Positions 23,844-31,738 of a DNA stretch of 37,147 bases are shown piece by piece. Both the position numbers and the translations under genes were made by a program. Source of the DNA: Planctomycetota bacterium (GTDB lineage Bacteria; Planctomycetota; Phycisphaerae; SM23-33); assembly GCA_024275995.1 (NCBI GenBank), contig JAJRYB010000012.1, positions 1 through 37,147 on the forward strand, given 5' to 3'. The notes beneath the pieces are model-generated. The model was not told the DNA's origin. It made no database searches and saw only the letters and a program-made list of their open reading frames with translations. Each line of letters begins with the position of its first letter. Position 1 is the stretch's first letter.

Positions 23844-23869
23844 GGCCCACGAAGCGTATTCCGTGGGCC
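23844..23869 (+). terminator. Hairpin after metK
   Basis: GGCCCACG (23844-23851) pairs perfectly with CGTGGGCC (23862-23869), followed by TTGGTTATTTC. The 8-base stem with a partly T-rich tail fits an intrinsic terminator between metK and the UroD-family gene. Confidence 0.5.
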
Positions 23870-23912
23870 TTGGTTATTTCACAAAGCAAAAAACGCATAA
23901 CGGAGCGAAACG

Positions 23913-25004
23913 ATGTCGCAATTGAACAGCAGGGAACGGGTCTCACGGTTTCTGAAGCGTCAACCCGTGGATCGTATTCCATCTTCCGAAACTTTCTGGA
24001 CCGAAGCGCAGGTAAAATGGCGAGCCGAGGGACACATTGGCGAGGACGAGGATCCGCAGGACCACTTCGACCTGGACATTCGCAAGTTCTGGCCGTTCGA
24101 GTACGTCTCGAATCTGGAGTTCGGCGAGGAAATCGTCGAGGAAACCGATGAGACGAAGCTCGTTCGCAACGGCAACGGTGCGCTGCTGCGATGGTGGAAG
24201 GACAAAGCCGGCACGCCGGAGCACGTGGATTTCGACGTGAAAGAGCGCGCCACATGGGAAGAGAAAGTCCGCCCGTACCTGGTGGACGAAAGCCTTTACC
24301 GTCGGAGGATCAAGTTCGAAGAGTATCGCCAGGCGAAAGCCGACGCCGAGAAGAAGGAGCGTTTCTTCCTCTGGAGCGGTGTCAACTCGTTCGAGTGCAT
24401 GCACCCGGTCTGCGGGCACGAGTACATGCTCATGGGCATGGCGCTCGATCCGGACTGGGTCAAGGATATGTGCAACGTCTATGCCGAGCTCAATATCAAC
24501 CTGATGGAAATCCTCTTTGCCGAAGAGGGCAGGCCTGACGGGATATGGTTCTACGAGGATATGGGGTTCAAGGAAAAACCGTTCATGTCGCCAACGATGT
24601 ACAAGGACATAGTCTGGCCGGCGCACAAGCGGACGTTCGGTTATGCACACTCGCTTGATCTCCCGGTGATCGTCCACTCCTGCGGATTCGTTGAGGCGTT
24701 GGTGCCGGGTCTAATCGAGGCGGGCATGGACTGCCTCCAGGCGATGGAAGTCAAGGCGGGAATGGACCTGGTGAAGTTGAAAAACGCCTATGGAGAGCAT
24801 ATTTCGTTCATGGGCGGGTTGGACGTGCGTCCCCTGGTCGCCAACGATCTCGATGCGATCCAGGCAGAGTTAGACAAGAAATTGCCCACGGCGATGGCCG
24901 GTGGCGGGTACTGCCTGCATACCGACCACAGTATCCCCGGTCAGGTCGAGTATGAGACGTATAAGTTCTTCCTCGAGCGGGGCCTGGAGATGGGAACCTA
25001 CTGA
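23913..25004 (+). CDS. UroD/MtaA-family protein with zinc-type HxC...C ligands
   Basis: A 363-residue protein of the uroporphyrinogen decarboxylase superfamily. Rather than a true HemE, it resembles the corrinoid methyltransferase branch (MtaA/MtbA/CmuA): His255 and Cys257 in VIVHSCGF and Cys334 in GGYCLHTDHS match the zinc ligand pattern of that branch. Those enzymes move methyl groups between a corrinoid protein and coenzyme M or another thiol. The N-terminus (LNSRERVSRFLKRQPVDRIP) is typical of the superfamily. The gene follows metK after 99 bases and a hairpin. No corrinoid-binding protein or methyltransferase partner is visible in the window, so the substrate is unknown. Many such proteins in Planctomycetota-like genomes are uncharacterised. 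Confidence 0.85.
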   Translation: MSQLNSRERVSRFLKRQPVDRIPSSETFWTEAQVKWRAEGHIGEDEDPQDHFDLDIRKFWPFEYVSNLEFGEEIVEETDETKLVRNGNGALLRWWKDKAGTPEHVDFDVKERATWEEKVRPYLVDESLYRRRIKFEEYRQAKADAEKKERFFLWSGVNSFECMHPVCGHEYMLMGMALDPDWVKDMCNVYAELNINLMEILFAEEGRPDGIWFYEDMGFKEKPFMSPTMYKDIVWPAHKRTFGYAHSLDLPVIVHSCGFVEALVPGLIEAGMDCLQAMEVKAGMDLVKLKNAYGEHISFMGGLDVRPLVANDLDAIQAELDKKLPTAMAGGGYCLHTDHSIPGQVEYETYKFFLERGLEMGTY

Positions 25005-25043
25005 CGGAATCCGACGGGGTTCGGATGGAAACGGATGCATGAA

Positions 25044-25074
25044 AAAAGCCCGCGGCAGATCACCGTGAGCTTTT
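25044..25074. terminator. Bidirectional hairpin terminator
   Basis: AAAAGC (25044-25049) pairs with GCTTTT (25069-25074), and the inner part CGCGG/CACCGTG extends the stem to about 12 pairs with one mismatch. With A-run on one side and T-run on the other it can end both the UroD-family gene and the convergent rpmH. Confidence 0.6.
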
Positions 25075-25102
25075 GCGCTTGGTATCACGGAGGGACGAGA
25101 GG

Positions 25103-25237
25103 CTAGACCACCTGCACTTTTCGGCCGACACGTCGTTTACGGTTGATGAGTTTCCTTCCGTTGGACGTGCGCATGCGAGCGCGAAAACCGATTTTCCTGG
25201 CTCGTTTCCGCTTTGATATTCTGTGTGGGTAATGCAT
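25103..25237 (-). CDS. rpmH: 50S ribosomal protein L34
   Basis: A 44-residue basic protein, the universal bacterial large-subunit protein L34. The translation begins MHYPHRISKRKRARKIGF and continues with the family block of RMRTSNGRKL and NRKRRVGRK, ending in VQVV. The usual first residues are MKRTYQPSKRKR, so the N-terminal tip (HYPHRISKRKR) is a variant. GAGGTG stands about 8 bases before the ATG at 25237. In most bacteria rpmH is followed by rnpA, yidC and often neighbours dnaA; here it stands alone, converging on the UroD-family gene and ending at the shared hairpin. Confidence 0.93.
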   Translation of the reverse strand: MHYPHRISKRKRARKIGFRARMRTSNGRKLINRKRRVGRKVQVV

Positions 25238-25552
25238 CTGGCACCTCATCAAGCCGTGGTAAAAGATTCCGATTCATTGGAAGCCCGACAATGATACGGC
25301 CAGGATCGGCATGTCGCAAGAGGTATTTCACTCGAACTTGGTGAAAGTTTTTGAAAAAACGAGGGGAATTCCTTTGCCGGTTGCCCGAGAAAAGATAGGG
25401 TGCGGATAAAGCGAATACCGCCCATTTGTCGTGTCCGCATGTTTTTGGAACTTTAAGCAGTCGGCGTGATACCCGTATGCCGGAGATCGCCACCGGTTTC
25501 AGCGGCGATCTGCCGAGGGCGGGTTACATGGGCGATTCTAAGGCCAATAAGT
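25238..25552. other. Divergent control region between rpmH and the MFS gene
   Basis: No gene is seen in these 315 bases. It holds the rpmH leader and a good promoter for it (25291-25319). One TGCGGATAA (25401-25409) resembles a DnaA box with one mismatch, but a single one means little. Nothing else clear was found. Confidence 0.5.
25291..25319 (-). promoter_or_regulatory. Candidate rpmH promoter
   Basis: On the minus strand TTGCGA is followed after exactly 17 bases by TATCAT, near the sigma-70 consensus (4 of 6 and 5 of 6 matches). The start would lie near 25284, giving a leader of about 47 bases before the ATG. Confidence 0.5.
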
Positions 25553-27259
25553 ATGTCTTGGCGTAGCAAGACATTCGATGAAGTACCCGCATTGAGCGTC
25601 AGACGGAAAGACCTCCGGAGCGCTTTGCGAATCGTCACGGCTGGGTACATGCTCTTCACTCTCTTCTTCGCATGTACGTCCGGCAGCCACGTCAGAATCT
25701 TCCTGATCATGTTGGGTTTCGACGACCTGACGTTCGGGCTCCTCTCGGCTATACCGTTCGTAGCGACGTTTGTTCAACTGGCAGCGGCAATTCTGATCGA
25801 GAAGCGAGGCCTGAAGAAGCACCAGTTTATTCAGTGCGCCATATGGCATCGAGCGTTGTGGCTGTTTATTGCGGCGATTCCTTTCTTCATTCCCAATTTA
25901 CCGTCGTCAGTCGCCATCGTACTCATGTTGTGCTTTCTGGGTTGCTCGGCGGCACTTGCCTCGCTGGCGATTCCGGCGTGGATGATCTGGATGGGCGACC
26001 TGATCCCAAGGCGGATTCGCGGGCGATATCTCGGGCAGCGTTCCAGGCTTGGCGCCGCCGTTCGCATCCCACTGGTAATCGCCCTGGGAATCATGGTGGA
26101 TGCTTTGCTGGTCCGTAACATCGACGGAAGCGTAACGGAGACGGCGTCGGTCCAGCGGACACTGCTTTGGGTTACTTGTGCCGTTTTTGTCGTCGGAGCG
26201 GTTCTCGGCATGATTGACGTTATGCTCTTTTATCGCATTCGCGAAGTGCTTCCGACTGTTCCAGACAAAGCGCGTAAGCCGGCAATCGATATTCATATTT
26301 CAAAACCGGACAAAGTCGGTATCGCCGGGCGTTTCATATACGCCGGAAGATATGTCCACGAGGTCTGGCGACAGCTTATTATCGATCCTGTCCGGGACCG
26401 GGCGTTCAGGCGTTTTGTTCTGCACGGGGCGACGATCACCTTCGCGCTGACGGTATCGGGATGGTATTTCTGGCGGAACGCCGTCAGGAATCTCGGTTTC
26501 AGTAACCTGGCTACCAACGTTATGTTCCTCGTTTGCGGACCGGTCGCCGGAATGGTTGCGGCAAAAGGTTGGGGGCGACTGATAGACCGATGGGGCCGGC
26601 GCCCCGTGCTTGTCCTGGCGACCTCGATGGTTGTGTTTTCCGTTATGCCGTGGTTCTTTGTGACGCGATACACTCCGGCGCCGGCATTCCTTGTTGACTC
26701 GGCGAATTGGTTGTCCACTACTATCGGATCGTTATTTGGCTATTCCGGTTGGCTAATTGCTCCCGAGGGCGCACCCGTCGGCGCATACCTGATAGGCATC
26801 CTGGCCTGCTGCATCGGAGGCGCGTCCTGGACCGGTGTCGAAATGGCCAGAACCGGCATCGCTTTCGGGTTTGCCGACGGGCACGGTCGCAGCAAATACG
26901 TCGCTGCATCAGGCGCACTGATCAGTATTGGCGGCATACTCGGAGGCATCTGCGGGGGCCTGCTGACCTCATCGCTCAGCCGACTCCGGTTGGACCCGAT
27001 CGTCGTCGGTCCATTCCTGTGGAACCATTGGCACGCGGCTATGGCGGTGTCTCTTCTTGCACGCATGTTGGCGGTCTTCTGGGCGATAGGCATGCCCGAC
27101 CCCGGTTCCGGCAAGGTCAGCGACATGATCCGCCTCATACGTTCCAACGTCTACAACAACGTGCGCACGCGCGTATTCTATATCCAGCGAATCTTTGGCT
27201 GGCGTAACAACAGGCCGAACCGTTGGCCTGACGATCGCGACTCCCGCGGCGATACATAA
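25553..27259 (+). CDS. MFS-type transporter, large
   Basis: A 568-residue integral membrane protein of the major facilitator superfamily, with about 12 hydrophobic helices. Helix 1 is around IVTAGYMLFTLFFACT, helix 2 around FGLLSAIPFVATFVQLAAAI, and the loop after helix 2 (EKRGLKKHQF) is the usual basic A-motif place. A further conserved loop occurs as MGDLIPRRIRGRYLGQRSRLG. A central cytoplasmic loop at about 215-265 contains many charged residues, and RLIDRWGRRPVLVLAT is the second A-like motif. The start at 25553 is preferred to an ATG at 25466 because the extra residues look non-coding and an AAGG lies near it. The substrate is unknown. The next gene starts 40 bases on. Confidence 0.82.
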   Translation: MSWRSKTFDEVPALSVRRKDLRSALRIVTAGYMLFTLFFACTSGSHVRIFLIMLGFDDLTFGLLSAIPFVATFVQLAAAILIEKRGLKKHQFIQCAIWHRALWLFIAAIPFFIPNLPSSVAIVLMLCFLGCSAALASLAIPAWMIWMGDLIPRRIRGRYLGQRSRLGAAVRIPLVIALGIMVDALLVRNIDGSVTETASVQRTLLWVTCAVFVVGAVLGMIDVMLFYRIREVLPTVPDKARKPAIDIHISKPDKVGIAGRFIYAGRYVHEVWRQLIIDPVRDRAFRRFVLHGATITFALTVSGWYFWRNAVRNLGFSNLATNVMFLVCGPVAGMVAAKGWGRLIDRWGRRPVLVLATSMVVFSVMPWFFVTRYTPAPAFLVDSANWLSTTIGSLFGYSGWLIAPEGAPVGAYLIGILACCIGGASWTGVEMARTGIAFGFADGHGRSKYVAASGALISIGGILGGICGGLLTSSLSRLRLDPIVVGPFLWNHWHAAMAVSLLARMLAVFWAIGMPDPGSGKVSDMIRLIRSNVYNNVRTRVFYIQRIFGWRNNRPNRWPDDRDSRGDT

Positions 27260-27298
27260 TCTTTGCCGACCATCGCCGGGGTCGGTAGAATCGCTCGC

Positions 27299-27904
27299 AT
27301 GCCTCGTGAAATCGAAGCCAAGTTCCGTGTCGAAAATTTCTCGTCCGTGCGTCGTTCCCTGAAAAGAATCGGCGCTACGCACATGGAGACGATTCTCCAG
27401 ACGGATTCGTTTTTCGACACGCCGGACGGTTCTCTTCGCTCTGCTGATTGCGGGCTGCGCATCCGGCGGGTTCGTGTTCTCAGGAGCGGCAGTCGCAAAA
27501 GCGACACCCGCCCGCTTGTCACGTACAAAGGCCCGCGCGACCTTGGAGAAAAGACGAAATCCCGTCTGGAGTTCCAGACGCACGTCGATAACATCGAGGC
27601 CATTTTCCGCATCCTCGAAGGGTGCGGAATGAACCTGGCGATGACCATCCAAAAAAAGCGGTCGAGCTACCGGGCAGGCGAGTGTTTCGTGGAACTTGAC
27701 GAACTTCCCCTTATCGGGCGTTTCGTGGAAATCGAGGGCCCGGACGAATCCGCAATCGGGGCGGTTCGACGGGACCTCAGGCTTGGCGACGATCCGATCA
27801 TTGATTCTTACCTGTCGCTTGTCACCGATTTCTGCCGGCTGACAGATAGCGAGTGCCAGGCCGTAACCTTCGATAATTGCAGGAATTGCCAACGCCGGAA
27901 TTGA
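27299..27904 (+). CDS. CYTH-domain protein (class IV adenylate cyclase/triphosphatase-like)
   Basis: A 201-residue CYTH-fold protein. The family signature ExExK is right at the start (EIEAK, residues 4-8). Further basic and acidic residues of the tunnel are seen in LRIRRVRVL, LVTYKGPRD, SRLEFQTHVDN, TIQKKRSSY and ELDELPLIGRFVEIEGP. These proteins bind triphosphate substrates with metal ions inside a beta tunnel; members are CyaB-type cyclases, thiamine triphosphatases or inorganic triphosphatases, and the reaction cannot be told from this sequence. The start at 27299 is chosen because the signature must be at the N-terminus. The C-terminus ends in a Cys/Asn-rich tail (NCRNCQRRN) that is unusual. 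Confidence 0.85.
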   Translation: MPREIEAKFRVENFSSVRRSLKRIGATHMETILQTDSFFDTPDGSLRSADCGLRIRRVRVLRSGSRKSDTRPLVTYKGPRDLGEKTKSRLEFQTHVDNIEAIFRILEGCGMNLAMTIQKKRSSYRAGECFVELDELPLIGRFVEIEGPDESAIGAVRRDLRLGDDPIIDSYLSLVTDFCRLTDSECQAVTFDNCRNCQRRN

Positions 27905-28053
27905 CGCGAATCCGGCAGATTGCGTATGTGTGAGATCTTCCTGACGCGTGCGAAGACCTGCCGCGCGAGAGCTGCCTCCGCGACGCCGTGGTCGCATCCC
28001 GCCAGAGACAGACAAGACTAATCGCCTCTGCTTTTCAATCTGAAATTACACAT

Positions 28054-28142
28054 CGGAGAGGGAGGGATTCGCTTCGCGGCGCCTCGCCTGCTTCGCCGTT
28101 CGGCAGGCTCACGGCAAGCGGTCTTCGGCGTCGAACCCACGG
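28054..28142 (-). pseudogene. Interrupted partial copy of tRNA-Ser 3' end
   Basis: GGAGAGGGAGGGATTCG (28055-28071) and CGAACCCACGG (28132-28142) are the two halves of the tRNA-Ser 3' part found intact at 28229-28255. Between them lie about 60 bases of GC-rich sequence with a GCCTGC...GCAGGC hairpin. No anticodon arm or 5' half is present. Confidence 0.5.
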
Positions 28143-28192
28143 AACGGACGCCCCAGGTCGTCCGTGTGGGTTCTCATCCATCTATCAATATC

Positions 28193-28219
28193 ACAAGGCT
28201 CCGGGGTATCCCCGAAGCC
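28193..28219 (-). terminator. Hairpin after tRNA-Ser
   Basis: AAGGCT, CGGGG and the matching CCCCG, AGCCTT form a stem of about 11 pairs with one mismatch and a 3-base loop. It lies 9 bases beyond the tRNA 3' end. There is no T-run, so its role as terminator is uncertain. Confidence 0.4.
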
Positions 28220-28227
28220 TTGCGGTA

Positions 28228-28314
28228 CGGAGAGGGAGGGATTCGAACCCACGGTACCCTTACGGGCACACGGCATTTCCAATGCCGCCCGATCGGCCAC
28301 TCCGGCACCTCTCC
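28228..28314 (-). tRNA. tRNA-Ser (anticodon GGA)
   Basis: On the minus strand the 87-base gene has acceptor GGAGAGG/CCTCTCC, an anticodon arm GGCAT-TTGGAAA-ATGCC with anticodon GGA, a long variable arm (GTGCCCGTAAGGGTAC) as in class II tRNAs, and a T arm with GGTTCGAATCC. The T stem has one T-T mismatch. No CCA is encoded. It decodes UCC/UCU. Confidence 0.95.
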
Positions 28315-28326
28315 ACGCAAGGGGTT

Positions 28327-28354
28327 ACTATACCAGCATATTGCTCGAGGGCAA
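28327..28354 (-). promoter_or_regulatory. Candidate promoter of tRNA-Ser
   Basis: On the minus strand TTGCCC is followed after 16 bases by TATAGT, whose end lies 12 bases before the tRNA 5' end. Both boxes are near consensus (4 of 6 and 5 of 6). Confidence 0.45.
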
Positions 28355-28498
28355 AGGGTTTGGCCACCCCCCGGCAGCAACGAGCAGGCAGGGGCCGTAC
28401 CAAAGCGTACCGTTTCGTACCACTTTGCAAATCCAGGGACAACCGGGGACAGGCTGGAAAGGGTTTTTCGAGGGGCGAAAATACGTAACGTCTTATTA

Positions 28499-28590
28499 CA
28501 CACAGAGATACAGAGATGCAGAGAAATTAAAAAACGCTTTGCTTTGTTTTTAAACCTCATTTCCCTCTGTTCCTCTGTGTCGGTTTTTCG
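28499..28590. repeat. Inverted pair of CACAGAGA-type repeats
   Basis: ACACAGAGATACAGAGATGC with AGAGAAATTAAAAA faces TTTTTAAACCTCATTTCC and CTCTGTTCCTCTGTGTC, forming an imperfect palindrome of about 85 bases. The same CTCTGTGT word family is found near 9510-9548. Confidence 0.6.
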
Positions 28591-28643
28591 TTCTTTAATT
28601 GTCAAGCAACTTCAGCGCGCGTAGCACGCGCCTCCATACTTGG

Positions 28644-28798
28644 ACGAATACCCGCTTTTGTGCGGCTCGAAATGGGAACTTTCGGAGAAGTGAATTGCGT
28701 AACTCACGGCCCGGCCGGAATAAGAAATTTTATATTTTCTGTCCCGTTTTGGGTGTCAACCGGACCTTTTGTGCGCGCAAAAGGGGAACTTTTTTCGT
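28644..28798. repeat. About 155 bp dispersed element, copy 2
   Basis: Diverged copy of 16719-16875, starting CGAATACCC, with a first unit (TTTTGTGCGGCTCGAAATGG then GAACTTT), an AT-rich middle hairpin (AGAAATTTTATATTTTCT) and a second unit (TTTTGTGCGCGCAAAAGGGG then AACTTTT). The second unit contains the near-palindrome TTTTGTGCGCGCAAAA. Identity with copy 1 is around 60 percent by eye. Confidence 0.6.
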
Positions 28799-28808
28799 AA
28801 TCCGTAGC

Positions 28809-28844
28809 CAGTAGCCCGTATCCAGTAGCAACCACGGGCTACTG
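28809..28844. repeat. CAGTAGCCCGT palindrome downstream of recA
   Basis: CAGTAGCCCGT (28809-28819) and ACGGGCTACTG (28834-28844) are perfect inverted arms with a 14-base loop. It belongs to the GTAGTC/GTAGCC repeat family seen at 9270-9411 and 36243-36270, and lies where a recA terminator would be expected, but no T-run follows on the recA strand. Confidence 0.5.
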
Positions 28845-28909
28845 ACTACCGGTTACCGGCTACAATTTCTGTTCGCGTAGTTCGCGGCGTTTATGTTGTT
28901 CCGCAGCGG

Positions 28910-30043
28910 CTATTCGCTTTTTTCTTCCGCGGGTTCTTTCGCAGCTTCGTCGGATTTCGGTTCGTCCGGTTCGGGCATTACCCTGGCGAGTATCGCCTTG
29001 CGTATTTCCTCCGCGATGTCCGGATTGTCTTTCAGGAAGCGTTTTGCGTTCTCGCGTCCCTGTCCCAGTCGCACATCTCCGCAGCTGAACCACGCGCCCT
29101 GCTTCTGTACGATTTCATGCGTAACGGCCAGGTCCACCAGGTCGCCTTCCGTGCTGATCCCGCTGTTGAACATGATATCGAACTCCGCCGTCTTGAACGG
29201 TGGCGCGACCTTGTTCTTGACCACTCGCACCCGCACGTGGTTTCCGACGGGCTGGTCGCCCTCCTTGATCATACTGACGCGTCGCACGTCCAGTCGGACG
29301 GAGCTGTAGAACTTCAGCGCCCTTCCGCCGGGGGTGGTCTCGGGGTTGCCGAACATTACGCCGATCTTCATTCGTATCTGGTTGATGAATATCACGCAGG
29401 TGCGGCTCTTTGCGATGGCGCCTGTGAGTTTTCGCATCGCCTGGCTCATCAGCCTGGCCTGAAGTCCGACGTGCGTATCGCCCATGTCGCCTTCGATTTC
29501 CGCACGCGGGATCAGGGCGGCGACCGAATCGATCGCTATCACGTCCACGGCATTTGAGCGTATCAGCATTTCGCAGATTTCCAGCGCCTGCTCGCCGGTG
29601 TCCGGCTGGGACACGAGCAGCTCTTCCACGCTCACCCCGAGCCTGCGCGCCCAGGTCGGGTCCAGGGCGTGCTCTGCGTCGATGAACGCCGCAACGCCGC
29701 CTTCTCTCTGCGCGCTGGCGATTATGTTCAACGCCAAAGTCGTCTTTCCGGAACCTTCCGGACCGAACAGCTCGCATATCCGACCCTTGGGAATACCGCG
29801 CCCGCCCAGGGCGATATCCAGGCTCAGTGCGCCGGTGGGAATGCACGCGACTTGCTGGATCATGTCACCCGACAGCCGCATTATGCTTCCGACGCCGAAG
29901 TTCTTCTCGATCTGCTTCATCGCCGCGTCGAGTGCCTGCTCGCGTTTCTTGTCCACCGCTCCGGTCTCCTTCAGCGTGATCGCCTTTTTCGAGGTGTTTT
30001 TCGTACTTGTCTTCACCTTCGTCCTACCTGCTGCATTCGTCAT
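28910..30043 (-). CDS. recA: Recombinase RecA
   Basis: A 377-residue RecA, the ATP-dependent strand exchange protein for recombination and SOS signalling. The Walker A motif GPEGSGKTT is at 94-102, followed by [10 protein letters not shown], the Walker B region [10 protein letters not shown], the L1/L2 region with [14 protein letters not shown] and [20 protein letters not shown]. The N-terminus has about 30 extra Thr/Lys-rich residues ([19 protein letters not shown]) before the normal start of RecA. The C-terminus is acidic ([20 protein letters not shown]-like) as usual. The open frame runs on upstream, but the start at 30043 is fixed by AGGAGAT. A promoter candidate lies close by. Confidence 0.96.
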   Translation of the reverse strand: MTNAAGRTKVKTSTKNTSKKAITLKETGAVDKKREQALDAAMKQIEKNFGVGSIMRLSGDMIQQVACIPTGALSLDIALGGRGIPKGRICELFGPEGSGKTTLALNIIASAQREGGVAAFIDAEHALDPTWARRLGVSVEELLVSQPDTGEQALEICEMLIRSNAVDVIAIDSVAALIPRAEIEGDMGDTHVGLQARLMSQAMRKLTGAIAKSRTCVIFINQIRMKIGVMFGNPETTPGGRALKFYSSVRLDVRRVSMIKEGDQPVGNHVRVRVVKNKVAPPFKTAEFDIMFNSGISTEGDLVDLAVTHEIVQKQGAWFSCGDVRLGQGRENAKRFLKDNPDIAEEIRKAILARVMPEPDEPKSDEAAKEPAEEKSE

Positions 30044-30078
30044 CGTCTTAATCTCCTGTCGACCTGCCGGCCGGGTTG

Positions 30079-30108
30079 ATTTTACCGGCGCGGGAGGGGT
30101 GCTGACAA
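30079..30108 (-). promoter_or_regulatory. Candidate recA promoter
   Basis: On the minus strand TTGTCA (5 of 6) is followed after 18 bases by TAAAAT (5 of 6), about 36 bases before the recA ATG. A second weaker pair, TTGCTG and TACAGT with 17 bases between, lies further up near 30175-30205 and overlaps a CGAAC half-site; no complete LexA box is seen. Confidence 0.45.
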
Positions 30109-30255
30109 TCCCGCAATTTTCCGAATTGCCCGATACATTCGGTGTGTTTCTGCCGAGGCGAAACTGTCCGGGGCGTACTGTAAGGTATTTGTTCGGGTGC
30201 AGCAAGGGAGAAACTTTAAAAATTCCGCGTGTATCTCCGGACACTTCGTTCGCAG

Positions 30256-30822
30256 CTAATTTTGCAACGGCAGATGTGCGAGCGGCGTATAGATCGGACC
30301 GTCGGTCGTAAGTTTGCCGGCGTAGAGGGTTATCGCCTCGGCGCGGCTGGTTCCGAAGCACTCCTCGACAAGGGCACGGGCGGCGGTTCGTACGGCGCCG
30401 GCCTTGCGGGGCGACTTGAGACGCGCGAGAGTAACGTGCGGACGAAAGTCGCGCCCGTCCGGATGGAAACCTATCCGCTTGAGAGCGCCGGTCATCGCGA
30501 CGTGCAGTTCGACCATCCGGCCCGTCGGTTCCTCCACCCCCGCCCAGAGCATCCTCAGGCGCCCCTGCGGCGGCACGGCAAGAACGCCGCGAACGTCGAA
30601 GTCGAACGGTGGCAGTTCGGCGGCGGCGGCTTTGGCGGTTTCGCACACTTCGGCAAGCCTGGTATCGGAAATCTCGCCAAGGAAATTCACCGTGACGTGC
30701 ATGTTCTGAGGCGCGACCCAGCGTGCGGAGTCGCCGGAGGAATCGATCCGCCGGCAGGCGCGCAGCAGCGCGTCGCGCGTGGCGCCGTCGATATCGATAG
30801 CAAGAAACGTTCGTGTAGCCAC
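30256..30822 (-). CDS. thpR: RNA 2',3'-cyclic phosphodiesterase
   Basis: A 188-residue 2H phosphoesterase of the ThpR/LigT family, which opens 2',3'-cyclic phosphate at RNA ends to 2'-phosphate. The two HxTx motifs are intact: HVTV at 42-45 and HVTL at 129-132. The start [12 protein letters not shown] is typical. It begins 4 bases after the PfkB kinase stop, so both are in one transcript, and recA lies 212 bases downstream. It is probably a soluble enzyme; its cellular substrate in bacteria is not well defined. Confidence 0.92.
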   Translation of the reverse strand: MATRTFLAIDIDGATRDALLRACRRIDSSGDSARWVAPQNMHVTVNFLGEISDTRLAEVCETAKAAAAELPPFDFDVRGVLAVPPQGRLRMLWAGVEEPTGRMVELHVAMTGALKRIGFHPDGRDFRPHVTLARLKSPRKAGAVRTAARALVEECFGTSRAEAITLYAGKLTTDGPIYTPLAHLPLQN

Positions 30823-30826
30823 TTGT

Positions 30827-31732
30827 TCAGAACCCCGTCAGCTCGCGGAACTCGTCAAGTCGCGCGTCGATCTCGGCGCGGGTTATCTCGTAGAAGCGAT
30901 TGAGCGAAAAATCTTCCAGCGCGAAGGCAGCCGTCACCGTTCCATATGCGACGGCGCGTTTCATCGCGGCGGCGTCCGATGCGTCCCGCGAGGCGAGGTA
31001 GCCCATCATCGCGCCGGCAAAGGAATCACCGGCGCCCGTGGGGTCCACCACGTCGGACGTTGAATATCCGGGCAGCGCGTGGACGCGATCGTCCACGAAA
31101 AGAAGGCTTCCGTGTTCGCCCTTCTTCACGATCACGAACCGCTTGACCATCCGGGCGATTTCGAGACCCGCCGCTACGATGTTGGAACCGCCCGTAAGCA
31201 GTTTCGCCTCCGAGTCGTTCAGGACCAGGGCGTCGATACTCGCCATCAGACGCCTGAGCGCGTCCGGCTCGTCGTTAATCCACAGGTCCATCGTGTCGGC
31301 GACGACGAGCTTCGCGCCTCCAAGCCGGCTGAGCAGTTCCAGTTGCAACGCCGGGTGAGTATTGGCCAGGAAAACGTACTCGCTGTCGAGAAAGACATCG
31401 GGGATCGAAGGGGCCGCCTCGCCGAGCACGTTCAGCTCGACCGCGACGGTGTCCCGCTCGTTGACGTCGTCGTGATACTTCCCGTGCCATCGGAACGTTT
31501 TGCTTCCGGGGCGAATTTCAAGTCCAGCCAGGTCGATTTCCGGATTGTCCTCCAGCGGTTTGAGGAACCCCTCCGGACAATCATCGCCGACGACGCCTAC
31601 AAGTCGCACCGGCGTAAAGAAACTTGCGGCGTACGCGAAGTAGATGCTCGATCCACCGAGGGCGTCCACCGCTTTTCCGGCGGGCGATTCCACCGTGTCG
31701 ATTCCGATGCTTCCGGTAACCAGCAGGCTCAT
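30827..31732 (-). CDS. PfkB-family carbohydrate or nucleoside kinase
   Basis: A 301-residue ribokinase-fold kinase that transfers a phosphate from ATP to a sugar or nucleoside. The PfkB signature 2 is clear as DPTGAGDSFAGAMMGYLA (230-247) with catalytic Asp236 in GAGD at 233-236. The N-terminus has VTGSIGIDTV and GGSSIYFAYAASFF (26-39), in place of the first signature. LNDSEAKLLTGG (171-182) is the usual nucleotide-side motif. The substrate is not certain; the lid region differs from classical ribokinase. It lies 6 bases after the stop of the 58-residue ORF and 4 bases before thpR. Confidence 0.9.
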   Translation of the reverse strand: MSLLVTGSIGIDTVESPAGKAVDALGGSSIYFAYAASFFTPVRLVGVVGDDCPEGFLKPLEDNPEIDLAGLEIRPGSKTFRWHGKYHDDVNERDTVAVELNVLGEAAPSIPDVFLDSEYVFLANTHPALQLELLSRLGGAKLVVADTMDLWINDEPDALRRLMASIDALVLNDSEAKLLTGGSNIVAAGLEIARMVKRFVIVKKGEHGSLLFVDDRVHALPGYSTSDVVDPTGAGDSFAGAMMGYLASRDASDAAAMKRAVAYGTVTAAFALEDFSLNRFYEITRAEIDARLDEFRELTGF

Positions 31733-31738
31733 GTTGCG

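Larger units (their letters stand above)
27905..28227. other. Gene-free region with repeats and a tRNA-Ser 3' fragment
   Basis: No convincing gene. It holds an interrupted copy of the tRNA-Ser 3' end (28054-28142), two hairpins (around 28134-28168 and 28193-28219) and short GC-rich repeat sequence. The second hairpin, AAGGCT-C-CGGGG with CCCCG-A-AGCCTT, lies just downstream of tRNA-Ser on its strand and may end its transcript. Confidence 0.5.
28315..28909. other. Long gene-free region between tRNA-Ser and recA
   Basis: Nearly 600 bases without a believable gene. It contains the tRNA-Ser promoter at its left end, an inverted pair of ACACAGAGATACAGAG-type repeats (28499-28585), copy 2 of the 155 bp dispersed element (28644-28798) and a CAGTAGCCCGT palindrome (28809-28844) that precedes the end of recA. 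Several open frames here have no ribosome binding site or family likeness. Confidence 0.55.

Noticed and set aside
25401-25409. TGCGGATAA as a DnaA box near rpmH, possible origin
   Set aside because: Single imperfect box, no cluster, no dnaA or dnaN nearby.
28499-28590. CRISPR-like array
   Set aside because: The CACAGAGA repeats are inverted and imperfect, with no regular spacing or spacers, and no cas genes exist in the window.
28109-28624. Several overlapping ORFs around tRNA-Ser
   Set aside because: They run through a tRNA gene and repeats in several frames and have no coding character.
30165-30210. LexA box before recA
   Set aside because: Only a CGAAC half-site is present; no complete palindrome.
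30044-30646. Upstream extension of the recA frame
   Set aside because: Arg/Ser-rich translation overlapping thpR; a strong ribosome binding site sits before the ATG at 30043.
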